64,000 nt of DNA, taken from contig CAVRXV010000005.1 of NCBI GenBank assembly GCA_963725255.1, positions 186,001-250,000 on the forward strand. Direction: 5' to 3'. This document shows positions 27,824 through 36,861 of the stretch, piece by piece. This stretch comes from JAIEPX01 sp963725255. GTDB taxonomy: Bacteria > Pseudomonadota > Gammaproteobacteria > JAIEPX01. A program made the position numbers and the translations under genes. Each line of letters starts with the position of its first letter. The stretch's first letter is position 1. Under the pieces are notes generated by a model that ran no database searches, was not told the origin of the DNA, and saw only the letters and a list, made by a program, of their open reading frames with translations.

Positions 27824-28456
27824 CTAGGAAAAATACCATCGAATACCCATGCCTGCTGCAGTAGCCCCGCTATTATGTGAACGATACAGTCCGAACACTC
27901 CAGATCGATGATGAAATCGTCCTACAAATTCCAATCGTGGGTATTTAGGATGCGCTACTGTGAATTCTAGATTTAAATAGTTTAAAAGATGCTGCGGGTC
28001 TCGTGAATTTCTATATTCTCGTGTTGAGATTTTACTGCTCCATGAAATTCCCTCGCCTAAGCTGAGGCTTGTTATAATGTAATTTTCCCATGGAAAATTT
28101 TTTAAGCGGAAAGAGAGATAAGGGACAAGTTCACAAAATGTTTTCCCATGATCATCGTGGACCGTGAAATTGAAATTTGCCTCGATGCTTTGAAAGATTC
28201 GATCAAAATATCGTCTAATACTTTGATCAGATCTGAAAACATAACTGATTTCGCCTGAATATAAATGTTCATCATCGAGTGTGTAGGTCATTTTTATCAC
28301 ATGACCTAAGGTGTTTTTAGTCATCGCACCATAATAAAATAGGACGGCATAACGGCCTGGCGCTTCATAAGAAGCACTTTCAGTGGCAACAGTGGTTAAG
28401 CTGAAGCTTGCTAACAAAGCGATGAGGAACCCAATACTGATAATTCGAGCTTTCAC
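27824..28456 (-). CDS. secreted outer-membrane protein, PagL-like (tentative)
   Basis: A 210-residue protein with a signal peptide (IGFLIALLASFSLTTVATES). The rest alternates polar and hydrophobic residues with aromatic ends and finishes GMGIRWYFS, with a C-terminal aromatic, as in outer-membrane beta-barrels. The segment RFHHRSGVFGLYRSHNSGATAAG resembles the His-x-Ser active-site region of PagL-type lipid A 3-O-deacylases, which trim an acyl chain from lipid A. That assignment rests on a short motif and is uncertain; an unrelated eight-stranded barrel is the alternative. The start codon is GTG at 28456 with only a weak ribosome site. It converges with trkA, with five bases between the stops. 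Confidence 0.55.
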   Translation of the reverse strand: MKARIISIGFLIALLASFSLTTVATESASYEAPGRYAVLFYYGAMTKNTLGHVIKMTYTLDDEHLYSGEISYVFRSDQSIRRYFDRIFQSIEANFNFTVHDDHGKTFCELVPYLSFRLKNFPWENYIITSLSLGEGISWSSKISTREYRNSRDPQHLLNYLNLEFTVAHPKYPRLEFVGRFHHRSGVFGLYRSHNSGATAAGMGIRWYFS

Positions 28457-28623
28457 GGTCTTACTTACGTTGGTTATTGCATTAATGCAGAATAAATCAA
28501 AAAAAGGATTCTAACATGAGAACTCCAAGCAAAAAAGAGGTGATACATTGTTTTATTGTTAATTTCTAATGCGCAGAATCTAGGTTTAAGATTTTTTTTA
28601 TTTCACCGTATGGAGGGTCAACA

Positions 28624-28668
28624 ATAAAAAAGGAGATTCCCACATAAGCGAGAATCCCCAGTTTTTTT
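28624..28668. terminator. bidirectional intrinsic terminator
   Basis: GGAGATTCCCAC and GCGAGAATCCCC (28632-28659) form a 12-bp stem with some G-T pairs and a four-base loop. The stem is followed by a T run on the plus strand (28662-28668) and by a T run on the minus strand (28631 back to 28626). It lies just after the stop of the DUF4949-like gene at 28697 and should end that transcript. Confidence 0.7.
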
Positions 28669-28696
28669 CATGCCAAAAAATACAATGGGAGTTGTA

Positions 28697-29086
28697 TTAA
28701 TTTGCAGGTGTTGTTGCCCAAGCTTTGAAGCCATGTTGAGCTGTGTATTTGCAAGCCCAAACATTTTTGTGGAGAACAGCATCTTTGCCGCCACCTGATA
28801 CAGTTTGCAGTACGGCATTAGCCTTGCTCAAGAGATCTTCTTGGTTTTTCATTTTGAAACCGGCAATTTTGAAAGTCCATTGCTGACTTGTACCGTAATT
28901 GCTGGTAGCGCTCGCAACTAGTTTTCCTTTTGAATGCTTGCTAGCATCAAGGTTGGTTAGCGGTTGTGATTTGATGACATCTGCACTTGGGCAAATAGGT
29001 GCTGTAGTAGCATCGGCTAAAGCAGAGGCAGCAAAAGCACTGGCAGAACCTAAAACAAGAGCCGTGAATAAAGTTTTCTTTAACAT
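28697..29086 (-). CDS. small secreted DUF4949-like protein
   Basis: A 129-residue exported protein. The signal peptide is KKTLFTALVLGSASAFAASALA. The mature part begins with the ICPSADVIKSQPL motif and has two cysteines (in ICPS and in VWACKYTA), which may pair. I recall this pattern as DUF4949, a family known mainly from Legionella and relatives; its function is unknown. The start at 29086 follows GGAGAAAATT; an upstream in-frame ATG at 29098 contains that ribosome site and is less likely. It is monocistronic with a clear terminator behind it, suggesting steady independent expression. Confidence 0.75.
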   Translation of the reverse strand: MLKKTLFTALVLGSASAFAASALADATTAPICPSADVIKSQPLTNLDASKHSKGKLVASATSNYGTSQQWTFKIAGFKMKNQEDLLSKANAVLQTVSGGGKDAVLHKNVWACKYTAQHGFKAWATTPAN

Positions 29087-29395
29087 AATTTTCTCCATAA
29101 TAGTTAGTTTAAATACGTGTAAATCTTTTTTATTTACACTCAAAGATATTAGAAGCAATGAATAAACAGTGTCAAGAGAGAAAAGCTCTATTTTTATTGG
29201 GAAATTGTTCATATCCCCATTTTGTAAATTTACAATATATTGGTTTGCTCATCTAAGGAAATGATGAGTTTAAGTTGATAATTAAGAAATTAACCAAATA
29301 GATGGGGTTTGGCAGGCAATATTCTTATGAAGCAATTGACATTTTTGCACCTCCCCCCTACTCTTGTCTGATTCAGGAATCAAGAGAGAGTCACT
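29087..29395. other. intergenic region between divergent genes
   Basis: About 309 bases between the DUF4949-like gene (minus) and trkH (plus). It is A+T-rich. I see no open frame, repeat or stable hairpin that I would support, and no promoter with good spacing. It must carry the promoters of both genes. Confidence 0.4.
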
Positions 29396-30847
29396 ATGCG
29401 CTTTGCGCCGGTTCTGAAGGTATTGGGGATACTGATTATGTTCTTCAGTATCTCAATGTTGCCACCCATTGGTGTTGCACTATATTACGGAGACGGAGCC
29501 CATGAAGCTTTCGTCATTGGATTTTTTGTTACCTTAATTTGTGGATTTCTTTGCTGGTTTCCGTTTCGAGGGAGCAGTAAAGATCTGAAAACTAGAGACG
29601 GATTTCTCATCGTTACGTTGTTTTGGACCGTTCTTTCATTGTTTGGAGCGATACCCTTTGTTGTGTCCAAACAGCCTATGCTGAGTTTTACTAATGCCAT
29701 GTTTGAAGCCGTTTCTGGGCTGACAACAACCGGAGCGACAGTCATCACTGGACTCGATTATTTACCTCATGGCATTTTGTATTATCGACAGCAATTACAT
29801 TTTTTAGGTGGAATGGGAATTGTGGTCTTAGCGCTGGCAGTGTTGCCTATGTTAGGTATTGGTGGAATGCAATTGTATCGAGCAGAAACACCGGGTCCAA
29901 TTAAAGATAATAAGTTAACACCTCGTTTGACAGGAACAGCAAAAGCATTGTGGTTAATTTACGTAGGATTAATTGTGATGTGCACAGTTGCATTTGCAGT
30001 GCAAGGAATGAGTTGGTTTGATGCGGTTTGCGAAAGTTTTAGTGCTGTTTCTACAGGTGGATTTTCAAATCACGATGCAAGTTATGTTTTTTATGATAAT
30101 TCCAATATCGAAATTTGTTCAATCATTTTTATGATTTTGGGTGGTACAAATTTTGCTTTGCATTATCAATTTTTTCGATACGGGCGTATTGGATTTTATT
30201 GGAAAGATGCTGAATTTCGAGCGTATATTGCCATTATTTTGGCCGCAGGATTATTAACGGCAGGAACATTATTGTACTATCATATTTATCCCGATGTAAA
30301 AACAACTTTATTAAAATCTTTTTTCACGATTGTTTCTTTAAATACAACGACAGGGTCAGTTGATGCTGACTTTAGTAATTGGCCTACGTATCTTCCATTC
30401 CTTGCGATGATGATGGCTGCAATGGGAGGGTGTGCAGGGTCAACAAGTGGGGGCATTAAAGTTATTCGAATATTATTGTTGAGACGACAAACCGTTCGTG
30501 AAGTTCATCAACTAATTCATCCTAAAGCTGTTATTCCCGTCAGAATAGGTGATCAAGTTTTATCGCCCGAAATAATACAGGCTATTTGGAGTTTTCTAGT
30601 AGCATTTATAGTTTTATTTATAGTAATCATTATGCTGTTGTTAGCACAAGGTAATGACATTACAACCGCTTTTGGTGCTACAGTGGCTGCTATATCGAAT
30701 TCGGGAGCTGGAATTGGGCAAGTATCAGGCTCTTTTTTGAGCTTATCCGATTTCAGCAAATGGGCGCTCGTGTTTGGAATGCTAGCGGGTCGTCTTGAAA
30801 TATTCAGTATTCTAGTGCTTTTTTCCATGGCCTATTGGCGTGAGTAA
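29396..30847 (+). CDS. trkH: Trk potassium-uptake channel protein TrkH
   Basis: Inner-membrane potassium channel subunit of the TrkH/KtrB superfamily, 483 residues with about ten hydrophobic helices. The four pore-loop filters are visible as SGLTTTGAT near residue 110, SAVSTGGFSNHD near 221, NTTTGSVDADF near 315 and ISNSGAGIG near 434, matching the repeated T/S-x-G pattern. It works with TrkA, encoded 1.6 kb upstream. The ATG at 29396 follows GAGAGAG. polA begins 14 bp after the stop, so trkH and polA are probably co-transcribed. Confidence 0.96.
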   Translation: MRFAPVLKVLGILIMFFSISMLPPIGVALYYGDGAHEAFVIGFFVTLICGFLCWFPFRGSSKDLKTRDGFLIVTLFWTVLSLFGAIPFVVSKQPMLSFTNAMFEAVSGLTTTGATVITGLDYLPHGILYYRQQLHFLGGMGIVVLALAVLPMLGIGGMQLYRAETPGPIKDNKLTPRLTGTAKALWLIYVGLIVMCTVAFAVQGMSWFDAVCESFSAVSTGGFSNHDASYVFYDNSNIEICSIIFMILGGTNFALHYQFFRYGRIGFYWKDAEFRAYIAIILAAGLLTAGTLLYYHIYPDVKTTLLKSFFTIVSLNTTTGSVDADFSNWPTYLPFLAMMMAAMGGCAGSTSGGIKVIRILLLRRQTVREVHQLIHPKAVIPVRIGDQVLSPEIIQAIWSFLVAFIVLFIVIIMLLLAQGNDITTAFGATVAAISNSGAGIGQVSGSFLSLSDFSKWALVFGMLAGRLEIFSILVLFSMAYWRE

Positions 30848-30861
30848 TTAAGGAAACATGA

Positions 30862-33543
30862 ATGAGCCACCCTACATATAAACCTGTTATTTTAGTTGAC
30901 GGTTCGTCTTATTTATTTCGAGCTTTTCATGCTTTACCACCTTTAACAAACAGTAAAGGACAACCGACAGGCGCGGTGTACGGTGTTGCGAATATGGTTC
31001 GTAAATTATTGAGTGATTATCAACCAGAGCGCATTGCGGTTGTTTTTGATTCGAAAGTGAAAACATTCAGACATAAACTTTATCCTGAGTACAAAGCCAA
31101 TCGCGCCGTAATGCCAGATGAACTAAAAGTTCAAATTGAACCGTTGCATAATATTATTCGTGCTATGGGAATACCATTAATTTGTGTTGATGGTGTTGAA
31201 GCAGATGACGTCATTGGAACTTTAGCAATCGAAGCCAAAAAAAATGGATATGAAGTCATCATTTCAACGGGTGATAAAGATTTAACTCAGTTGGTGAATA
31301 GTCATGTTACGCTCATTAATACAATGACAAATACTTTATTAGATCACGATGGCGTTGTAAAAAAATTCGGTGTTCGGCCTGATCAAATAATTGATTATTT
31401 AACATTAATTGGAGATAGTTCAGATAATATTCCAGGTGTGCCAAGTGTCGGTCCGAAGACAGCAGAAAAGTGGCTATCGCAGTACGGAACTTTAGATAGC
31501 ATTATCGCTGATGCCAATAATATTCCAGGTAAAGTGGGTGAAAAATTTCGTGATGTTCTAGGTCAACTCCCGTTGTCAAAACAATTGGTCACTATTAAAT
31601 GTGATGTTCAATTGCCCGTTGAAATAAATGACTTAATGATTAATAAACCAAATGTGGATAGTTTGCGAGATTTATATCTTGAATTAGAGTTTAAAGCATT
31701 GTTGGTAAAGCTCGATCAAGAAAAACCAGCAACTCCTACGAGTTATGATACTGTAATGACTCAAAATCAGTTAGATTTGTGGCTTGAAAAATTGAGAAAA
31801 GCAAACGTCATCGCGTTTGATACAGAAACGACAAGCTTAAATGATATAGTCGCTGAATTGGTCGGAATTTCTGTGGCGATAGGATCTGGTGAGGCTGCTT
31901 ATATTCCACTAGCTCATAATTATAAACAAGCACCCAAACAGCTTGATCGAGATACGGTGCTTAATGAGCTTATCGCTATTTTAAATGAGGATAATAAAAT
32001 AATTATTGGGCAAAATATTAAATATGATTTAAATGTGATAGGAAATTACAGTTATACTTTTACTGGAACCATGGTTGATACAATGCTCGAATCGTATGTG
32101 CTTACGGGGGGCACGGGCCGTCATGATATGGATACTCTTGCCTTAAATTATTTGGGAAAATCAACCATAAAATTTGAAGAAGTGGCGGGTAAGGGAAAAA
32201 AACAAGTCACTTTTAATCACGTCCCCATTGACGTTGCATCACAATATGCTGCGGAAGACGCTGATATTACATGGCAATTGCATCAGGTGCTTTCGTCAAA
32301 GCTAGATGCTATTCCTGCTGTTGCAAAAGTATTTAAAGAGATTGAGATGCCACTTGTTTCTGTTTTGATGCGAATGGAACGTTATGGCGTTCTTATTGAT
32401 TCTGATCTTTTAATATCGAGAAGCCATGCATTGGCAAAAAGAATTGATCAGCTTGAGGAAGAAGCGAAACAATTGGCTGGCAAAGATTTTAATCTTAGTT
32501 CTCCGAAGCAATTACAAGATATTTTATTTAATAAAATGCAATTACCCGTGATTAGAAAAACACCAAAAGGACAGCCTTCAACTTCGGAAGCTGTGTTACA
32601 AGAATTGGCGATGTCTTTCCCATTGCCTAATATAATTTTGGAACATCGTAGTCTCAGCAAATTAAAATCAACCTATACCGATAGTTTACCTGAACAAGTT
32701 AATCCTAAAACAGGACGTATTCATACTTCATATAATCAAGCGATAACCAGTACAGGACGTTTATCATCTACTAATCCTAATTTACAAAATATCCCCATTC
32801 GCACAGAAGAGGGTCGAAAAATTCGACAAGCTTTTATTGCGCCTAAAGGCTATAAAATAGTTTCGGCTGACTATTCCCAAATTGAACTTCGCATTATGGC
32901 GCATTTAACGAGTGATCCAGGTTTAGTGGCGGCATTTCAACATGGACTCGATGTTCATAAGGCCACGGCCGCAGAAGTTTTTAATGTACCTATCGATGAG
33001 GTTACTCCGGAACAGCGTCGTCGAGCTAAAGCCATTAATTTTGGATTAATCTATGGGATGTCTCCGTATGGATTGTCTCGTCAAATTAACGTTGATCGTG
33101 ATGAGGCTCAGCATTATATGGAAACTTATTTTCATCGTTACCCCATGGTAAAACAATATATGGACGATATTAGAACGTTGGCACGCAAACAAGGTTATGT
33201 TGAAACTATTAAAGGTCGGCGTTTATATATGAATGATATTAATTCTTCTAATTTTAATGTTCGAAATGCTGCAGAACGTGCGGCCATTAATGCACCATTG
33301 CAAGGCACCGCAGCTGAAATCATTAAGATTGCTATGATTAACATTGATCACTGGTTAATCAATAAAAAAATTAACGCCAAGATGATCATGCAAGTACACG
33401 ACGAATTGGTTTTTGAAGTTGCAACACCTATTGTTGACAAATTTATTCTTGATATTAAACATCTAATGGGATCTGCCGTAAAATTAAATGTGCCCGTCGA
33501 AGTTAGTTTTGGGTCTGGCGAAAATTGGGATGAAGCTCATTAA
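30862..33543 (+). CDS. polA: DNA polymerase I
   Basis: Repair and Okazaki-fragment-processing polymerase, 893 residues, all three domains complete. The 5' nuclease (about 1-290) has LVDGSSYLFRAFHAL, VEADDVIGTLA and GDSSDNIPGVPSVGPKTA. The 3'-5' exonuclease (about 300-480) keeps the DTE motif (FDTETTSL), NIKYDLNVI and the third motif with two acids (AAEDADITW), so proofreading looks intact. The polymerase domain has motif A DYSQIELRIMAH, motif B RRRAKAINFGLIYGM and motif C QVHDELVFEV. The start ATG at 30862 follows AAGGAAAC. It sits 14 bp after trkH and converges with the DipZ-like gene. Confidence 0.98.
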   Translation: MSHPTYKPVILVDGSSYLFRAFHALPPLTNSKGQPTGAVYGVANMVRKLLSDYQPERIAVVFDSKVKTFRHKLYPEYKANRAVMPDELKVQIEPLHNIIRAMGIPLICVDGVEADDVIGTLAIEAKKNGYEVIISTGDKDLTQLVNSHVTLINTMTNTLLDHDGVVKKFGVRPDQIIDYLTLIGDSSDNIPGVPSVGPKTAEKWLSQYGTLDSIIADANNIPGKVGEKFRDVLGQLPLSKQLVTIKCDVQLPVEINDLMINKPNVDSLRDLYLELEFKALLVKLDQEKPATPTSYDTVMTQNQLDLWLEKLRKANVIAFDTETTSLNDIVAELVGISVAIGSGEAAYIPLAHNYKQAPKQLDRDTVLNELIAILNEDNKIIIGQNIKYDLNVIGNYSYTFTGTMVDTMLESYVLTGGTGRHDMDTLALNYLGKSTIKFEEVAGKGKKQVTFNHVPIDVASQYAAEDADITWQLHQVLSSKLDAIPAVAKVFKEIEMPLVSVLMRMERYGVLIDSDLLISRSHALAKRIDQLEEEAKQLAGKDFNLSSPKQLQDILFNKMQLPVIRKTPKGQPSTSEAVLQELAMSFPLPNIILEHRSLSKLKSTYTDSLPEQVNPKTGRIHTSYNQAITSTGRLSSTNPNLQNIPIRTEEGRKIRQAFIAPKGYKIVSADYSQIELRIMAHLTSDPGLVAAFQHGLDVHKATAAEVFNVPIDEVTPEQRRRAKAINFGLIYGMSPYGLSRQINVDRDEAQHYMETYFHRYPMVKQYMDDIRTLARKQGYVETIKGRRLYMNDINSSNFNVRNAAERAAINAPLQGTAAEIIKIAMINIDHWLINKKINAKMIMQVHDELVFEVATPIVDKFILDIKHLMGSAVKLNVPVEVSFGSGENWDEAH

Positions 33544-33558
33544 ATTTAGAAAATTTCT

Positions 33559-35214
33559 TTATCCCCCAAAAGTAAAGGTATAGATTTCAAGCCCAGGCCC
33601 GTCTGTAATTATTTCCAATATCCCATCATCGGATTGCGGAGCGGATACCGCTTCAAAAAGAGTATGCTTGGTTACATGCATACCACTGTCCACTACATCC
33701 CGCCCTTTTTTCTTCAAAAGGGGCGCATCATTTAATAATAACTCAATATGACTCCCAGTAGGTGATGATATGCCCATAACAATAAACACCTTCTTTGCAT
33801 GAAAATGGATTTTTATTTTTGCGCCTTTTTGATCGGAAATAATTTTATCTCGAAATATGACCCATTTACCTTGTAATGCCCAGTAATCCTGGGGTAATTT
33901 CTTTGGATAAGTATATTGAGCTGATTGATTTTTCAGTACCGGTTCAAGACCTGAAAAATGATCTGCCCGTGCGAATCCTAAATACGTTTCCGGCGTCTGA
34001 GACTCATCGTATTGTTGCGTCTCATTTAGTTTACTGTTGATAGGTTCTTTAACACCCAATAGATATCGAATGTTATTTTCCGTGAGATCGTACTCCCCTT
34101 CACCAAAGTGGGTATAAACTACCCTACCTTGCTTATCTATCAGATAATGTGCAGGCCAATAACTATTACCAAAGTTTAACCAAGTTTTAAATTGGTTATC
34201 TAGCGCAACGGGATATTTTATTTGGTCTTGTGCTACCGCATTTTTAACGTTGTCGAACTTAGACTCAAAATCAAACTCGGGTGAATGTATTCCAATAATG
34301 ACAAAACCTTGATGACGATATTTTTCATACCAATTATTTAAATAGGGCAAAGTGCGGACGCAGTTGATACATGAATAGGCCCAAAAATCGATTAATACCA
34401 CTTTGCCCTTCAAGTCATTTATTTGCAGTGGCTCGGAATTTATCCACGCACTAATGCCACTGATAGCTGGGGCAGCATAAGGAAGCAATATACCATTTTG
34501 AAGGCTTGTCGCTCTGCTTGATTTGCTTGTGGCCGCATAAGCAGTGCTCAGCGCTCCTTCAAGGTAAATCATATAGCCAACGCTCAAAATAATCACGGCA
34601 CCTAGTGTTTTTCGAAAAAAACCAGCGTAATCTCTAAAGAAACTTAGCTTTGTTATTATTTTTCTACCAAAAAGAGCAATCATGAACATGGGAATTCCAA
34701 CGCCCATGCCAAAGGCCAATAAAATAAGAAAGCTCAAGTAATTTGATTTTTGAACCACAGTTTGCACAATAACCGCTGCCAAAATTGGTCCTGCACAGGG
34801 CGTCCAAATAAGAGCTACTATACCACCAAATAAAACTCCGCTGATAAAACCCGCTTGCGGATCATTAATCTTACCCATACCAACGCCAACACCTGTAAGT
34901 CGTTTTGTTAACCGAGCAAATAATTCTGTCAAATGGCTAGACAGCAAAATAATCCCAAACAATAATAGAAGGCCGAAAGAGACATATCGTACTAAATTTA
35001 AATTAATCCCTGAATACAGCACCAGTTTTCGTGAAAACAGTGTAAACAAAGCAAAAATAGCAATAAATCCAATGATAATCCCAAAAGGTCTCTCTTTACT
35101 CCCGGTAAGAGATCCCACAAGAATAATCGGCAAGATTGGTAAAATACAGGGCGAAACAATTAATGCAAACCCCTCAAAGAAACCCAAAAATACACTCAAA
35201 ATATCTGCTTGCAT
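33559..35214 (-). CDS. DipZ-like thiol-disulfide transmembrane protein (CcdA + TlpA-like)
   Basis: Carries electrons from the cytoplasm to the envelope through cysteine pairs. Residues 1 to about 230 form a CcdA/DsbD-beta type membrane domain with the paired cysteines in VSPCILPILPI and WTPCAGPILA. Then comes a thioredoxin-like TlpA domain with the CxxC in FWAYSCINCVRTLPYL (Cys282, Cys285), and a C-terminal beta-rich domain of about 150 residues, as in DipZ of mycobacteria. The start at 35214 (MQADILSVFLG) is about ten bases after GGAAGG; further in-frame ATGs at 35223 and 35244 are worse placed. It is monocistronic and convergent with polA. Substrates are unknown. Confidence 0.85.
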   Translation of the reverse strand: MQADILSVFLGFFEGFALIVSPCILPILPIILVGSLTGSKERPFGIIIGFIAIFALFTLFSRKLVLYSGINLNLVRYVSFGLLLLFGIILLSSHLTELFARLTKRLTGVGVGMGKINDPQAGFISGVLFGGIVALIWTPCAGPILAAVIVQTVVQKSNYLSFLILLAFGMGVGIPMFMIALFGRKIITKLSFFRDYAGFFRKTLGAVIILSVGYMIYLEGALSTAYAATSKSSRATSLQNGILLPYAAPAISGISAWINSEPLQINDLKGKVVLIDFWAYSCINCVRTLPYLNNWYEKYRHQGFVIIGIHSPEFDFESKFDNVKNAVAQDQIKYPVALDNQFKTWLNFGNSYWPAHYLIDKQGRVVYTHFGEGEYDLTENNIRYLLGVKEPINSKLNETQQYDESQTPETYLGFARADHFSGLEPVLKNQSAQYTYPKKLPQDYWALQGKWVIFRDKIISDQKGAKIKIHFHAKKVFIVMGISSPTGSHIELLLNDAPLLKKKGRDVVDSGMHVTKHTLFEAVSAPQSDDGILEIITDGPGLEIYTFTFGG

Positions 35215-35322
35215 AGAACACATCCCTTCCTCTAGATATTGCATAATGACTTGCTATATTAACCCATTATAGCTCAGGATGGGCTTATTTTCACGAGTAA
35301 CATAATCCCCAATTAATTTGTA

Positions 35323-35351
35323 TTGCATTTTGATATGATTTTATGTATACT
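35323..35351 (+). promoter_or_regulatory. sigma-70 promoter for the leader peptide and MFS gene
   Basis: TTGCAT at 35323-35328, a 17-bp spacer and TATACT at 35346-35351. Transcription would begin near 35358, just before the ribosome site and start codon of an 18-codon leader at 35372. The MFS transporter starts about 140 nt into this transcript. Confidence 0.65.
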
Positions 35352-35371
35352 TATTTTCGGTAGGTATATTT

Positions 35372-35428
35372 ATGAAAACATATTTTAACAGCTTTTCACG
35401 CATTATTCGTTCGATTATTATCGGCTGA
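35372..35428 (+). CDS. 18-residue leader peptide upstream of the MFS transporter
   Basis: A short frame, MKTYFNSFSRIIRSIIIG, with TAGGT shortly before its ATG and a well-placed promoter. Five of its 18 codons are isoleucine, three of them consecutive. The stop codon TGA is the loop of a hairpin (ATCGGC-TGAG-GCCGAT, 35419-35434). A ribosome paused on the Ile run would cover or free this hairpin. This is the usual layout of translation-coupled attenuation, here 70 nt before an MFS transporter. No poly-U terminator follows the hairpin, so control by translation or by mRNA stability is as likely as attenuation. The peptide could also be a small membrane-active product. Confidence 0.5.
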   Translation: MKTYFNSFSRIIRSIIIG

Positions 35429-35498
35429 GGCCGATACACACTCTCATTTCACATATTTTCCCGTTAATTAAATCAACTCAAATATCATGAGGTACCCT

Positions 35499-36788
35499 AT
35501 GCGTGCACGACAATATCGTTTCGTGCCACTATTGATGTGGCTAATACCTTTATCATTCTTTGCGTTTCAATTTATCTTGCGCTTATGGCCAGGATTAATG
35601 ATGCAACAAATTATGAATCAATTCTCAATCGATGCTAGTCATTTTGGCTTACTTGCTGCGTTTTACTATTACGGCTATTCGAGCATGCAAATTCCTGTGG
35701 CCATGTTACTTGATCGTTTCAACCCACGAATTATAGTATTTAGTTTTGCAGTGCTTTGTGGACTTGCGACCTTGTTATTTACATACACCACAGAATTTTC
35801 CATGGCCTTAATAAGTCGATTTTTTATTGGTGTGGGGTCATCTGTAGGCTTTCTTGGAGTTTCAAAAATTGTATCAGAATGGTTTTCACGAAAAAATTAT
35901 TCTCGTATGATTGGTTTTTCATTTACTTTCGGTTTAATGGGGGCAATTTATGGTGGTAAACCTCTTAGTATACTGATTAGCACATATCATTGGCAGAATA
36001 TAGCTTTGGTACTTGCTTTGATCTCGATCAGCATAGGTTGTGTTGCAGTTTTGGTTTTGCGCTCGCCAACAGAAACTTCAAAACTATCACCTCAAAAATA
36101 CAGGCTGAATAATTTTAGAGCTATCCTATCATCAAAAGTAGTTTGGTATCTTGCTATTGCTAATCTGTTAATGGTTGGGGCGCTTGAAGGTTTTGCAGAT
36201 GTTTGGGGTGTTCCTTATTTAATGAAGGCTTATGATTTTTCTAAAGCTGAAAGTGCGGGAATAATATCTTTTATTTTTTTAGGCATGTTATTTGGCGGTC
36301 CATTACTCGCGTTTTTCAGTAAGCGATTCGGAAATTTCACAATAATTTCAGCGGCTGGTTTAGGAATGTCATTGGCATTTATTTGTTTATTGTTGGGCGT
36401 GACGCACAATACAGTTATGTTATCCAGTTTGTTTTTTGGAGTGGGTTTATTATGCTGTTATCAAGTCATCGTGTTTTCTGCCGGCGCCAATATCGTTGCC
36501 CCTGAAAATTTAGGTGTAACAGTCGCATTTCTCAATTGTATTAATATGCTTGGGGGTTCTTTTTTTCACACTTGCATTGGCAGAATTATGGATTACTTTT
36601 GGACTGGTACGCTCAATTCGGAAGGGTTACGCACTTATGATCTCGAGGTGTACCGTTATGCTTTGAGCATAATACCTCTTTGTTCAATCATTGGTGCTAC
36701 TTTAGTTTGCTACGTTGGAATTAAATTATTTGGCGCGACTAAAACACAATCTTCAAAACAGTTACCTGCATTTCAAGAAGATGTTTAG
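35499..36788 (+). CDS. MFS transporter
   Basis: Major-facilitator permease, 429 residues with about twelve hydrophobic helices. Visible are the loop 2-3 motif AMLLDRFNPR (the family's G-x-x-x-D-R), SRFFIGVGSSVGFLGVSKIVSEWF in helices 4-5, and the matching half-way repeat SFIFLGMLFGGPLLAFFSKRFGN. The substrate cannot be read from this; related permeases in Legionellales carry amino acids or nucleosides, and the Ile-rich leader peptide hints at an amino acid (inference). The start at 35499 follows GAGG six bases away; the ATG at 35487 contains no ribosome site before it. It is monocistronic behind the leader at 35372. Confidence 0.85.
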   Translation: MRARQYRFVPLLMWLIPLSFFAFQFILRLWPGLMMQQIMNQFSIDASHFGLLAAFYYYGYSSMQIPVAMLLDRFNPRIIVFSFAVLCGLATLLFTYTTEFSMALISRFFIGVGSSVGFLGVSKIVSEWFSRKNYSRMIGFSFTFGLMGAIYGGKPLSILISTYHWQNIALVLALISISIGCVAVLVLRSPTETSKLSPQKYRLNNFRAILSSKVVWYLAIANLLMVGALEGFADVWGVPYLMKAYDFSKAESAGIISFIFLGMLFGGPLLAFFSKRFGNFTIISAAGLGMSLAFICLLLGVTHNTVMLSSLFFGVGLLCCYQVIVFSAGANIVAPENLGVTVAFLNCINMLGGSFFHTCIGRIMDYFWTGTLNSEGLRTYDLEVYRYALSIIPLCSIIGATLVCYVGIKLFGATKTQSSKQLPAFQEDV

Positions 36789-36861
36789 TGATGCAATGGA
36801 AGATAGTTTTGTTGGTCTAATGGCTCAAATTTGAGGAGAGTAGCTATGACACAATGAAGTA

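Noticed and set aside
28516..28569. A 17-residue plus-strand frame with AGGA before its ATG
   Set aside because: No promoter with good spacing, no structure after it and no downstream gene on the same strand to regulate; probably chance.
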